Origin: Mucilaginibacter sp. KACC 22773
GTDB lineage: Bacteria; Bacteroidota; Bacteroidia; Sphingobacteriales; Sphingobacteriaceae
Direction: 5' to 3'
Assembly (NCBI RefSeq): GCF_028736215.1
Contig: NZ_CP117883.1
Coordinates: 6,262,001-6,326,000 of the forward strand
Length of the DNA stretch: 64,000 nucleotides
Numbering within the stretch: the stretch's first letter is position 1; every line of letters begins with the position of its first letter. The notes under the pieces are model-generated. The model did not search any database. It was given only the letters and a program-made list of their open reading frames with translations, and was not told the origin of the DNA. Shown here one piece after another: positions 1 to 7,538 of the stretch. A program made the translations under genes and the position numbers.

Positions 1-414
1 ACAAAAAGGACCAAAAAATTCAAGTCAGCAGAAATGCTTCTTTGCGCACGGGCCTTTGCCCTGCAAAACGGGCAAAACCTGGGCTGGAATTATTTTGCCC
101 CGAGGCTCTTTTCCCACGCGCATGCAAAAACTTCCTATGCCCTGCCACCCCACCGCCCCGCATTGTTTTGCCCGTTTTCGCCTGAAGCTGTTCTGCTGAC
201 ACTTCGGGGAACACGAGAACTTTTTCGAATTCCAAAGGCGCTTTCCCCAATTCCCTCCCCACGGGAGGGGCGCGATAGAATGCGGGCAAAGGCAGGGAGG
301 GGTTAATGAACTATTTGCTTTTAGTGGAACGATTTAGCAAAACATGTCACTACGCCAGCATCATCGATATGCTCCATGTTTTGTGGGTTGCCGTCCCGTA
401 CAAGGCTTTATCAA
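1..414. other. intergenic region without a supported gene
   Basis: I see no convincing coding region here. A perfect 7-bp GC-rich inverted repeat lies at 253-269 (CCCTCCC, CAC loop, GGGAGGG), followed by another GGGAGGGG run near 296. It resembles the CCTCCC-type dispersed hairpins at 51424 and 61244. Overlapping open frames on both strands in the first 300 bases have proline/arginine-rich, non-protein-like translations. Confidence 0.4.
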
Positions 415-543
415 ATGGGTATAACAAGCTTATGGCAAGAAATCAGTATAGATTTTGAGGTGTACGGACTTAAAGATAACGACTGGTGGGATTTTGAACC
501 CAACAGTTATAATTATGATGCTTTTTGGGTAAAGCGTATGTAA
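415..543 (+). CDS. possible 42-residue hypothetical protein or gene fragment
   Basis: A short frame begins at ATG 415 and ends at TAA 541-543. Its second half is protein-like and aromatic/acidic (it contains DNDWWDFEPNSYNYDAF), which is why I list it. No strong ribosome binding site is seen, and the frame is open further upstream to an ATG at 376, so it may be the tail of a decayed gene. It lies 40 bases before the next small gene on the same strand. I do not recognise a family. Confidence 0.25.
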   Translation: MGITSLWQEISIDFEVYGLKDNDWWDFEPNSYNYDAFWVKRM

Positions 544-583
544 TTGATTAAATTTGGATAACTAAAGAAGAAAGGGAAATAAA

Positions 584-748
584 ATGGCAACGATAACAAA
601 TAGCTTATCTGTAAAAAAAGGATTTGGTGCCGGTACTGTCAGCGACCAGGTTAAAAGTCATGCTAATGATCCTTTCGTGGTAAAAAAGGTCGAGGAAGCC
701 ACCAAAACCATTCAAAGGGTTGGCTTGCCGGGCAAAAAAAAGCAATAG
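584..748 (+). CDS. 54-residue small basic hypothetical protein
   Basis: The frame runs from ATG 584 to TAG 746-748 and encodes a lysine-rich protein ending in GLPGKKKQ. A purine-rich stretch (AAAGGGAAAT) lies just before the start and could serve as a weak ribosome binding site. A GC-rich hairpin followed by a T-rich run begins 22 bases after the stop, which supports a real transcription unit. There is no signal peptide or membrane segment and no recognised domain. Its composition would fit a nucleic-acid-binding or stress-related small protein, but that is a guess. Confidence 0.45.
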   Translation: MATITNSLSVKKGFGAGTVSDQVKSHANDPFVVKKVEEATKTIQRVGLPGKKKQ

Positions 749-770
749 CGTATTTGACGGTTTATAAATT

Positions 771-806
771 AAAGGCTGGATATTTAATCCGGCCTTTTCT
801 CTTTTT
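771..806 (+). terminator. rho-independent terminator after the 54-residue gene
   Basis: The arms AAAGGCTGGA (771-780) and TCCGGCCTTT (788-797) pair over 10 bp with one G-U pair and a 7-base loop, followed by a T-rich tract (TTCTCTTTTT). Position and strand fit termination of the small gene at 584-748. Confidence 0.6.
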
Positions 807-983
807 AATGGTATTTGTAGTTATAGCAAGCCTATTGACCTGTCTGACGGATAAAAATATTCTAATCTAATCATTACCATTAATTATATTCTGAAAATTC
901 CCGTTCGGCAGTAATAGACGGATTTCTTTTAAACGATGTCTTGTACTAAACAAGCGCTGTACCAAAACTATCCCGGTTACACA

Positions 984-1066
984 GCCCCGAAAGGGCGGCA
1001 TCCAACTGCGATGGGCATCGCCCATCGATTAAAAATGCATCAACCCAAAAAACCTGAAAGGGTGAC
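984..1066. repeat. REP-like palindromic element in the 807-1336 gap
   Basis: Three short hairpin motifs follow each other: GCCC-CGAAA-GGGC-like at 984-996, a perfect 8-bp stem CGATGGGC/GCCCATCG with an ATC loop at 1009-1027, and a CCTGAAAGGG motif at about 1052. This looks like the GGGC/GCCC-type REP elements common between genes in Bacteroidota. The rest of the gap (807-1336) holds no gene I can support. A 33-codon frame at 1164 has no recognisable features. Confidence 0.45.
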
Positions 1067-1336
1067 ATATCAGCTGCCGAACTGTGCGTGTGGGCTTAAA
1101 CGACATACAAAATAACACTTATCTCCGCACAGGTTATTAAGGCGGCGTATCTGACTTTCAAAAAGATGGCTATTGCGCTAAAATGTTTTAGCAAGGAAGT
1201 TGTATCGAGGTTTACGGTGGCCACCCTGTGCTTCAGGATAGGTTTCGGTTATAAAAATCACAAGTGACCTAAACCTGCAGGCAGCCACGCAACACTTGCG
1301 CTAAGCTGGGTTTATACGTTTTTATTTCATAACTTT

Positions 1337-3733
1337 ATGATAATCAATAAAGCCATGTTATTTAAACCCGTTTTAGAAGATATAGAGTTCAATGAAACAG
1401 AAGCCATAGTCGATCCACTATATGGTTCTGTTCAAATAAGTTCATTTGAAAAACGATTAATAAACACACCTGAGTTTCAAAGACTGCGCGGAATTAAACA
1501 ATTAGGGTTTGTGAGTCTCGTTTATCCTGCGGCAGAACACAGTCGTTTTGTACATAGCATCGGCGTATGCTATCAAGCTAAAAAATTAATTTGGCAGATA
1601 AATGAGAATTTTAAACGCGAAAAACGATATAGAAGTTGGAGAAAATCTGGGAAATACGGCTCAACTTTACCTGAAATTCCATTAACAGACGTAGAAATAA
1701 CTACTGTAGAAAAAATTGTTATTTCTGCAGCTGCACTTTTACATGATTTGCCACACTCCCCCTTTTCTCATGAAATTGAGTCCCCTAATTCTGATCCTTT
1801 ATATGGGATTCTCAGTCACGATAAATTTGATTCAAATCCCGTACTGTTCAAATATCTGTTTGACACTGAACATTCAACCCTAGCAAATGTCATAAAGATT
1901 TACAATACAAAGTTTTGGGAAATATTAAAAGCTGACAAAAAATGGTTTAGTATAATATCAAAAAATTTTAATGATAATTTCAGTATAACTGATGATGGTT
2001 TTATAAAAGTTACTGCATCTTCACTTATTTCTTCAGAAAATAATCACAGCATGCAAAAACTACCGCTCCTGGCTGTGATGATTTTTGAATTGCACCTTTT
2101 TGAGAAGCCAAAACATTGGATAAACGTAGAAAATATTTTTTCAAATGTTGATGCCAGATCGGTTATAACAAGTTGGTCAGACAATTCAGAACAACTTTTA
2201 TGGAAACCTATTCCTGGTTGGTTCAGACCTTATAGAAAAGATATCGTTAGTAATACAATTTGTGCTGATTTGATTGATTATGTAGAACGAGATGGAAAAC
2301 ATACCGGAATAATTTCTTCAATTGATCTTAAATTTTTGGACAGAATGACAATTTCCCGAGCAATTCCTCAGTACGATGACCAGCCAGTTTTAAAAACAAA
2401 GTGGGAAAAGATACCGGCGTTTTGCGAGCATGTTGTTTTTGATATTTATGACCATAAAAGAGGATTTATCCGCGAGTCTGTAATAACGGAAATATTATCA
2501 TGCTTACAGGCAAGGTATCAGTTGACTGAACGAGTTTATCATCATAGAGTTGTAGAAGGTGCAAGGGCAATGTTACAGGAAATCGCACGATTATTATGTA
2601 GCTCCAATGTTTTAACTATTCAGGACCTCCACACATGTAACTCTAATTATCCTAATATGCCCATTAGCGATGAAAGTTTTTTGGAATGGGTTATGGATGT
2701 CGATAAACGAATGGAAAAACATCCAAATGCCAAAGAAGCTATTATAAAAGCTGCGAAAATTGCAGAGCTACTCAAAAACCGTAGAATTTATCGCGAGGCC
2801 GTTATAATAGATGGTATCCATGGTTACGAAACTGGCTCGATGACTGGGTCAGATAGCAATTGTATTGCACTCGATAATGCCTTATTATCTAATGCTCAAG
2901 ATGTAACACAACGAAGAGTAATAATGATGAATGCAATTTCAGATGAATTAAAAAATACCTATATTAAGGATGACGCTCTTGACTTTGATAATGAACCGCT
3001 TGCAACTATTGGAGCGCGAATTTATGGAAAGAAATATAAAGTGCCTCGAGTTTTAGTAGCGAAACCATTTTTTAATTCAGATAAAGAAATTCAACAATTA
3101 GATGTATCACCCTTATTCGCATGTCAAGACCCTCCTCATATAAAAACACAATTAGATGCAATGAGAGTCGCCTATAATAGTTTGTGGCGTGTATTTTTAT
3201 TCATTCACCCGGCCTTTCATTGGAACAGAAAAGACGCAGAATCAAAAATCTATTTTGATATGCATAGTCGGATAGAGAAACTTTTTTTGGATTTTACAAA
3301 TAATGAAACATTAATTAAGTGGCGAAACTCCATCGACTTTTCGCAATTGTTACCAACATTGCCCATTGATTATGTTGAATTTATAAAAATTAGTGTAATC
3401 AAGAGTGCGAATACACAAGAAGTAGACGAGTTGGTTTCTGATGCTGAATTAAGAGATTTATTGAAGGAAATTTTTGCAAAGGCACCAAATGATTCAAATA
3501 ATATTCAACCATTAAAGGACAAGGATTTTGTTCTCTTTAAAGACCTAATTTCAAAGGACAAATCCTTAATTCAATATATATCCCTCCCAGGCAAAAAAGA
3601 GAAATTGATAAACGAAATGTCAACACCGCTTTTGCAAACAAATAAAAATGGAAATATACGAAGTATAGTAGACGGCTTTAAAATAGTAATGGCCACGGAC
3701 AGCAATGGAGACATTTTTTCGCAAAAACTATGA
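1337..3733 (+). CDS. HD-superfamily phosphohydrolase (dNTPase/SAMHD1-like), large form
   Basis: This 798-residue protein carries an N-terminal HD domain. The motif EFQRLRGIKQLG (46-57) is followed by H68 and H73 in AEHSRFVHSIG, the HD pair H136-D137 in HDLPHSPFSH (136-145), and a downstream DLIDYVERD (311-319). This is the layout of dGTPase/SAMHD1-type metal-dependent phosphohydrolases, which hydrolyse (d)NTPs or other phosphoesters. The C-terminal half (about 400-798) matches no domain I know and makes the protein longer than simple HD hydrolases. No signal peptide or membrane segment is seen, so it is probably cytoplasmic. Its stop overlaps the start of the metallopeptidase gene by 4 bases (ATGA), indicating translational coupling. 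The gene is clearly more AT-rich than the neighbourhood, which suggests transfer. A role in nucleotide-depletion defence is an inference from family and context. Confidence 0.8.
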   Translation: MIINKAMLFKPVLEDIEFNETEAIVDPLYGSVQISSFEKRLINTPEFQRLRGIKQLGFVSLVYPAAEHSRFVHSIGVCYQAKKLIWQINENFKREKRYRSWRKSGKYGSTLPEIPLTDVEITTVEKIVISAAALLHDLPHSPFSHEIESPNSDPLYGILSHDKFDSNPVLFKYLFDTEHSTLANVIKIYNTKFWEILKADKKWFSIISKNFNDNFSITDDGFIKVTASSLISSENNHSMQKLPLLAVMIFELHLFEKPKHWINVENIFSNVDARSVITSWSDNSEQLLWKPIPGWFRPYRKDIVSNTICADLIDYVERDGKHTGIISSIDLKFLDRMTISRAIPQYDDQPVLKTKWEKIPAFCEHVVFDIYDHKRGFIRESVITEILSCLQARYQLTERVYHHRVVEGARAMLQEIARLLCSSNVLTIQDLHTCNSNYPNMPISDESFLEWVMDVDKRMEKHPNAKEAIIKAAKIAELLKNRRIYREAVIIDGIHGYETGSMTGSDSNCIALDNALLSNAQDVTQRRVIMMNAISDELKNTYIKDDALDFDNEPLATIGARIYGKKYKVPRVLVAKPFFNSDKEIQQLDVSPLFACQDPPHIKTQLDAMRVAYNSLWRVFLFIHPAFHWNRKDAESKIYFDMHSRIEKLFLDFTNNETLIKWRNSIDFSQLLPTLPIDYVEFIKISVIKSANTQEVDELVSDAELRDLLKEIFAKAPNDSNNIQPLKDKDFVLFKDLISKDKSLIQYISLPGKKEKLINEMSTPLLQTNKNGNIRSIVDGFKIVMATDSNGDIFSQKL

Positions 3734-4641
3734 GGCCCTATTCAAATTATCAAAAATGGATAATGAATAGGTTTAATAATCCCGAACCAAAACTGGCGTT
3801 AGAAAATCACTTAAATTATCTATTAAATGAAGTTAAGCAACTTAATTTTCCTATTAAACTATCGGCAGTCGCAAAAAAAATCGGGATTAATCCTAACCCT
3901 ATTTATATAAATCAACCTTATGACGCAAGCCTCATTTTACATGATGATAAAGTTCGAATTGCTTTAAAAATCGGGGTTGATAATAAACGATCTTTAACAA
4001 GTTGGGAAAGATTCTCTTACGCCCATGAACTTATACATTGCCTGTCATATGATCTTTCTAGTATACCTAACAAAAGGATAGCCCCTCTACCTAATAAACT
4101 TGAGGAAGAGCATTTATGCAATTACGGGGCCATCAAACTGTTACTTCCTACAAAAGTACTTCAACGATATTTTCAAAATATAGTTTCAACCGGCACTTCG
4201 TACATGGAAACAATAAAGGAAATTGCTTCTGTATCAGAATGTAGTGTTCCGATGGTCACAATGGAGTTATTTAACGTAAACTTAATAAAACCAACTCCCA
4301 ATACTATTTATATTTTATCTCAAAGGGGCAGTGGATATCAAAGAAAAGACATAGTAAAACCGCGTTGTCTCGTCAGTATTTACCTTGACGAGAATGGAAA
4401 TAAACAGCCTTTTTTAGCAAGCCAACAAGGCTTACAGCACGTCCGCCTTAATGATGATGACAAAAAATGGTCATTGTTAAATTTCTTTGAACGCCATGAA
4501 TTAAATCAAATAACTATTCAAAACGAAATAATATATAATGACAAAACGGGGATGAAAGCTACAATAAGTGGTACTCATACTAAGTTCACGGATAATTCAT
4601 TAATTTGGTCTGAATTAAATGTTGAAAAATATTCGAACTAA
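3730..4641 (+). CDS. ImmA/IrrE-type zinc metallopeptidase
   Basis: The 303-residue protein has the zinc-peptidase motif HELIH at 99-103 in WERFSYAHELIH, with a downstream acidic ligand candidate at E126/E127 in a segment (EEEHLCNYGAIKLLLP) typical of the ImmA/IrrE (DUF955) family. Known members cleave repressors or other regulators in response to DNA damage or phage. The N-terminal part (25-60) contains a short helical segment rather than a clear helix-turn-helix. The C-terminal 190-303 region is not recognised. It is translationally coupled to the HD-phosphohydrolase gene and has the same AT-rich composition, so the two probably act together, the peptidase perhaps as a sensor or activator. 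Its stop lies 13 bases from the convergent HIT gene. Confidence 0.8.
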   Translation: MRPYSNYQKWIMNRFNNPEPKLALENHLNYLLNEVKQLNFPIKLSAVAKKIGINPNPIYINQPYDASLILHDDKVRIALKIGVDNKRSLTSWERFSYAHELIHCLSYDLSSIPNKRIAPLPNKLEEEHLCNYGAIKLLLPTKVLQRYFQNIVSTGTSYMETIKEIASVSECSVPMVTMELFNVNLIKPTPNTIYILSQRGSGYQRKDIVKPRCLVSIYLDENGNKQPFLASQQGLQHVRLNDDDKKWSLLNFFERHELNQITIQNEIIYNDKTGMKATISGTHTKFTDNSLIWSELNVEKYSN

Positions 4642-4654
4642 CCGCTTAACATTG

Positions 4655-5323
4655 TTAGGAGACGCTCAAGACAAAGTTTTCAATGGTTTCGTCAGTATGA
4701 CTATTATCATTATTTACCTTCCAATCCCAGTTGTTGTTTTTCAACTCATTGCCAATGATCTTTCGAATGTATTGAGTAGGTAACAGTTCTGAATTCAATA
4801 CTTTATGTTGTTTGAATTTTCCATCTCTAAAACTAAAAATTATAATATAATCATTGAACCGTTTTGCTTCGTTTACAATATCATTAATTCCCACTATTTC
4901 ATCGAAATCCGCACCTGGTATATTTTGTAAGATGTTATTTATATGACGGTTATTAATAGGTAAAATATGTAAATGTGCATGAGTTGTAGAACACAACGAA
5001 TGATTAACTTCATTAGAAAACGAACCATGCTCAAAACATAATAACGTCATATTACTATCAACAACTAACCTATCAGCCATCTTTATCAGCAATTTATGTA
5101 ATTCCTGTTGCTTACCAAGATTTTCTACATAGTTTAATAAACTATTACAGTGTACTGTTGGCACAATTAAACAGTGTCCATTCTCTAATGCCCCAATACT
5201 TGGTATGACGCAAAAATGATCATCTTTATATAGAAACGCATTTTTCAAGCCAAATTTATTGGATTGCTGAAATCTATTATATTGAGTTAAACCTAAAAGT
5301 TCATTACAAATACTACAAGTCAT
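4655..5323 (-). CDS. HIT-domain nucleotide-binding protein
   Basis: The 222-residue protein has the histidine-triad motif HAHLH at 115-119 inside TTHAHLHILP, with the preceding GHCLIVPTVH block (49-58) typical of the HIT fold. Such proteins hydrolyse or transfer nucleotides from nucleoside phosphates, dinucleoside polyphosphates or phosphoramidates. A CSIC pair at residues 3-6 plus histidines may bind zinc, as in several bacterial HIT proteins. The C-terminal 100 residues extend beyond the core domain and are not recognised. Its start codon overlaps the stop of the ThiL-like gene by 4 bases (ATGA read on the - strand), so the two are co-translated. Composition is AT-rich. The substrate cannot be told from sequence. 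Confidence 0.8.
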   Translation of the reverse strand: MTCSICNELLGLTQYNRFQQSNKFGLKNAFLYKDDHFCVIPSIGALENGHCLIVPTVHCNSLLNYVENLGKQQELHKLLIKMADRLVVDSNMTLLCFEHGSFSNEVNHSLCSTTHAHLHILPINNRHINNILQNIPGADFDEIVGINDIVNEAKRFNDYIIIFSFRDGKFKQHKVLNSELLPTQYIRKIIGNELKNNNWDWKVNNDNSHTDETIENFVLSVS

Positions 5324-6288
5324 TTCTTTATAAATTTATCGAAGTTACTTTTAAAAAAATCAATATTGGAAAAATGTTCCCAAGGTAAAATTGATGAAGA
5401 TTTTGCATAATTTCCAGTCATGACAATTTTTTGATCGAGTCCTGACACATGCCCTATCTTTAGGATATTAAATCTATCAATAAGTTGTTCACTTTCCTCG
5501 CAATCCATTAAAGTGAATAAAAGGCCAAAATCACCACCAATATTTAATATATAATTTACCCAATCAAGGTCTTCATCAAACCCTATCGGAAAAACATATT
5601 CTATTTTGTTAAGGTCAACATTAAACGTTAACTTATTTACTTCTGATAACAATTGCAAACTTGCAAAAACACCATCTGATGTATCAATACAACTTGAACA
5701 AAGATTTGAATAAGATAATCCTCTACCTAATTCAATATCAGCTTTGGGGGTAAAAATAGATGACGATTTCCCATTAGCATAATCAATGTATTTAGCAAAC
5801 GCATTACCGACGGGTTTGGACAAGCAAATTATATCTCCAATTTGAGCACCATTTCTTGTCAAAATTCTGCCTTTACTTTTTCCCAGTATTGTACCGCTTA
5901 AATAGATTTTCTCAGCTTCTTTTGTATCTCCTCCTAACAAAGAAATATGATAATATTCTAGTTCTTCCTTTATACCAGATAACAGCTCTTCAAATTTCTC
6001 TACCTCTAAATCTTTTGGTAACGACACAGCAAATAAAAAGCCTATAGGATCACATCCCATAGCCGCAATATCACTAGCATTTTGAGTAACAAACAATTGC
6101 CCCAATTCCTTAAGTGATCCTCCAATTTTTAAAACAAAAGGATTATTAAATGCCTGGTCGACCGAGATTACGAATTGTTCTTCTTGTGATCCAAATATTG
6201 CACAGTCGTCAAGTGCAAGATTCTTAAAAAACTTCTCTTTAATTATACTCTGTATTATTTGACGTTCACCCAGTTCTGAAAGTTTCAT
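5320..6288 (-). CDS. ThiL/PurM-like ATP-dependent kinase (thiamine-monophosphate kinase family)
   Basis: At 322 residues it has the usual ThiL length and the family's landmarks: the acidic pair D27-D28 near the N-terminus, NASDIAAMGCDPIGFLFAVS (70-89), the glycine-acid motif LLGGDT (117-122) and a second half with IDTSDG. ThiL phosphorylates thiamine monophosphate with ATP. The wider PurM/AIR-synthase superfamily also contains SelD, HypE and other small-molecule ATP enzymes. No thi gene lies nearby; instead it is translationally coupled to a HIT protein and preceded by a membrane-protein gene on the same strand. A housekeeping thiamine role is therefore less likely than a dedicated nucleotide or phosphotransfer role. 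Sequence shows the fold and catalytic acids only; the substrate is inferred. Confidence 0.7.
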   Translation of the reverse strand: MKLSELGERQIIQSIIKEKFFKNLALDDCAIFGSQEEQFVISVDQAFNNPFVLKIGGSLKELGQLFVTQNASDIAAMGCDPIGFLFAVSLPKDLEVEKFEELLSGIKEELEYYHISLLGGDTKEAEKIYLSGTILGKSKGRILTRNGAQIGDIICLSKPVGNAFAKYIDYANGKSSSIFTPKADIELGRGLSYSNLCSSCIDTSDGVFASLQLLSEVNKLTFNVDLNKIEYVFPIGFDEDLDWVNYILNIGGDFGLLFTLMDCEESEQLIDRFNILKIGHVSGLDQKIVMTGNYAKSSSILPWEHFSNIDFFKSNFDKFIKK

Positions 6289-6309
6289 TATAATAATTTA
6301 TATCCAATA

Positions 6310-6888
6310 CTATTCTTGTGGCGTTCTGCCTCTACCTCGTTGTGATGATTCTGATTCACGCCCAATTTCCGAAATGTTGTTTTTTTCCCCAAATAAAGCC
6401 TCTGTAGCACCGATAAGTCTCTTAATGAAGATTTCAGTTGAAAAGCCTACCAAAAATGAAGTTATCATTATAAAATATAAAGAGCTTGCATTATTTGATG
6501 CATTTGTTGTATTTCCTGCTGCCGCGTTCAGGCCTGACTTAATAAATATAATCGAAACAACTGCAAAAATTCCCGAATGAAGGGGGGTTAATATTTGCCA
6601 TAACATTCGATTTCTTTGATAATCATCTTCCTTAACCGCTTTTATAACCTGACGAGATGCATTTAAGGTTCCTCCTATCATACCAAATGAAAAACATAAT
6701 AGCGGATTCTTCAGATCTTTAAATGGAGCACTTAAAAATAAAGGAGCAAAACTTTGTGGGTACATTACTGCCAACGTAATCCAAGATGCAGCCACTAATA
6801 AAATGGTGTGATAAATCGAGATTATTATCCACGGAGCCCATTTGGTATTCAGACCTTGATTATCAGGACTATTTGTGTTAGTAAACAT
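6310..6888 (-). CDS. multi-pass membrane protein of unknown function
   Basis: The 192-residue protein has about four hydrophobic segments (roughly 20-42, 60-78, 103-122 and 137-157) separated by short polar loops. A basic stretch follows the second segment (RQVIKAVKEDDYQRNR), and the C-terminal tail is charged and arginine/serine/glutamine-rich. No signal peptide cleavage site or known domain is recognised. It is the first gene of a three-gene - strand unit with the ThiL-like and HIT genes, 21 bases upstream of the former. Membrane partners are common in gene clusters for nucleotide signalling, but the role here is unknown. Confidence 0.65.
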   Translation of the reverse strand: MFTNTNSPDNQGLNTKWAPWIIISIYHTILLVAASWITLAVMYPQSFAPLFLSAPFKDLKNPLLCFSFGMIGGTLNASRQVIKAVKEDDYQRNRMLWQILTPLHSGIFAVVSIIFIKSGLNAAAGNTTNASNNASSLYFIMITSFLVGFSTEIFIKRLIGATEALFGEKNNISEIGRESESSQRGRGRTPQE

Positions 6889-7136
6889 TTAGTGATCGGA
6901 TTAGTAATTGAATTAATATAAAGTTGCGAAGAAAAAGTGAGGAAAACGTTACAATATTTTAGTAAATCAATTATGCCATAGACTCATTTACTAAGAATTT
7001 TAATTTTGTCCCCTCAGTATATCTTTAAAAAAGGCTCCCACTACCGCAAGTATTCCCGCTGCCGCCCCTGTAATCCCGGGTATGTCCCCATGCAAATCAC
7101 ACTGTTTTAATAACCCACAAAGCCCAACGCTTCCCC

Positions 7137-7243
7137 CAACTTCCGCATGAGGGATTGAAGTGGGTACCGGCCTGTGGCTAATGCCTTGTGCAGTATGAAC
7201 GGAAAGCCCGGCCCCCGTTTCTACCGGCGGGGGACATGCCCAT
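7137..7243 (-). repeat. dispersed repeat F, copy 1 (in the 6889-7538 gap)
   Basis: The segment reads GGGATTGAAGTGGGTACCGGCC, then a central TGGCTAATGCC block and GGAAAGCCCGGCCC. It is an inverted-orientation relative of the segment at 12030-12155, which has GGGCCGGGCTTTCC, GGCCTTAGCC and CAGTCCCTAACG. Such elements are common between genes of Sphingobacteriales. Other content of the gap: short direct repeats of TAGTATTTTAGTGTCAAGTAG type at about 7248-7290, and a CCTCCC-rich run at 7390-7425. I see no gene in the gap. Confidence 0.45.
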
Positions 7244-7538
7244 TTTAGTATCAAGTAGTATTTTAGTGTCAAGTAGTAAGTATCAAGTAGCAAGACTTTT
7301 TTTGGCTTCCTTACGGGGCCGGGATGCTTTCAAATTCTAAAAAAAAATCAGGGTTCACTTCCTTAACGCAGGGATTTGCAGGGTGGAGAAACCCCTCCCT
7401 ACCCTCCCAGGGGAAGGAATCGCACGGGCCTGGGCCTTTTAATTCTAAAATAAAAAAATCCGAAACGGCGTAGCCCTCTTTAACACCATTGATAACAAAC
7501 AACAGTTAAAAATCGAACATCCGAAATCCGAAATCAAA

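Noticed and set aside
7000-7293. 97-codon frame on the - strand
   Set aside because: It covers dispersed repeat F and repetitive AGTAG tracts; glycine/proline-rich translation, no ribosome binding site.
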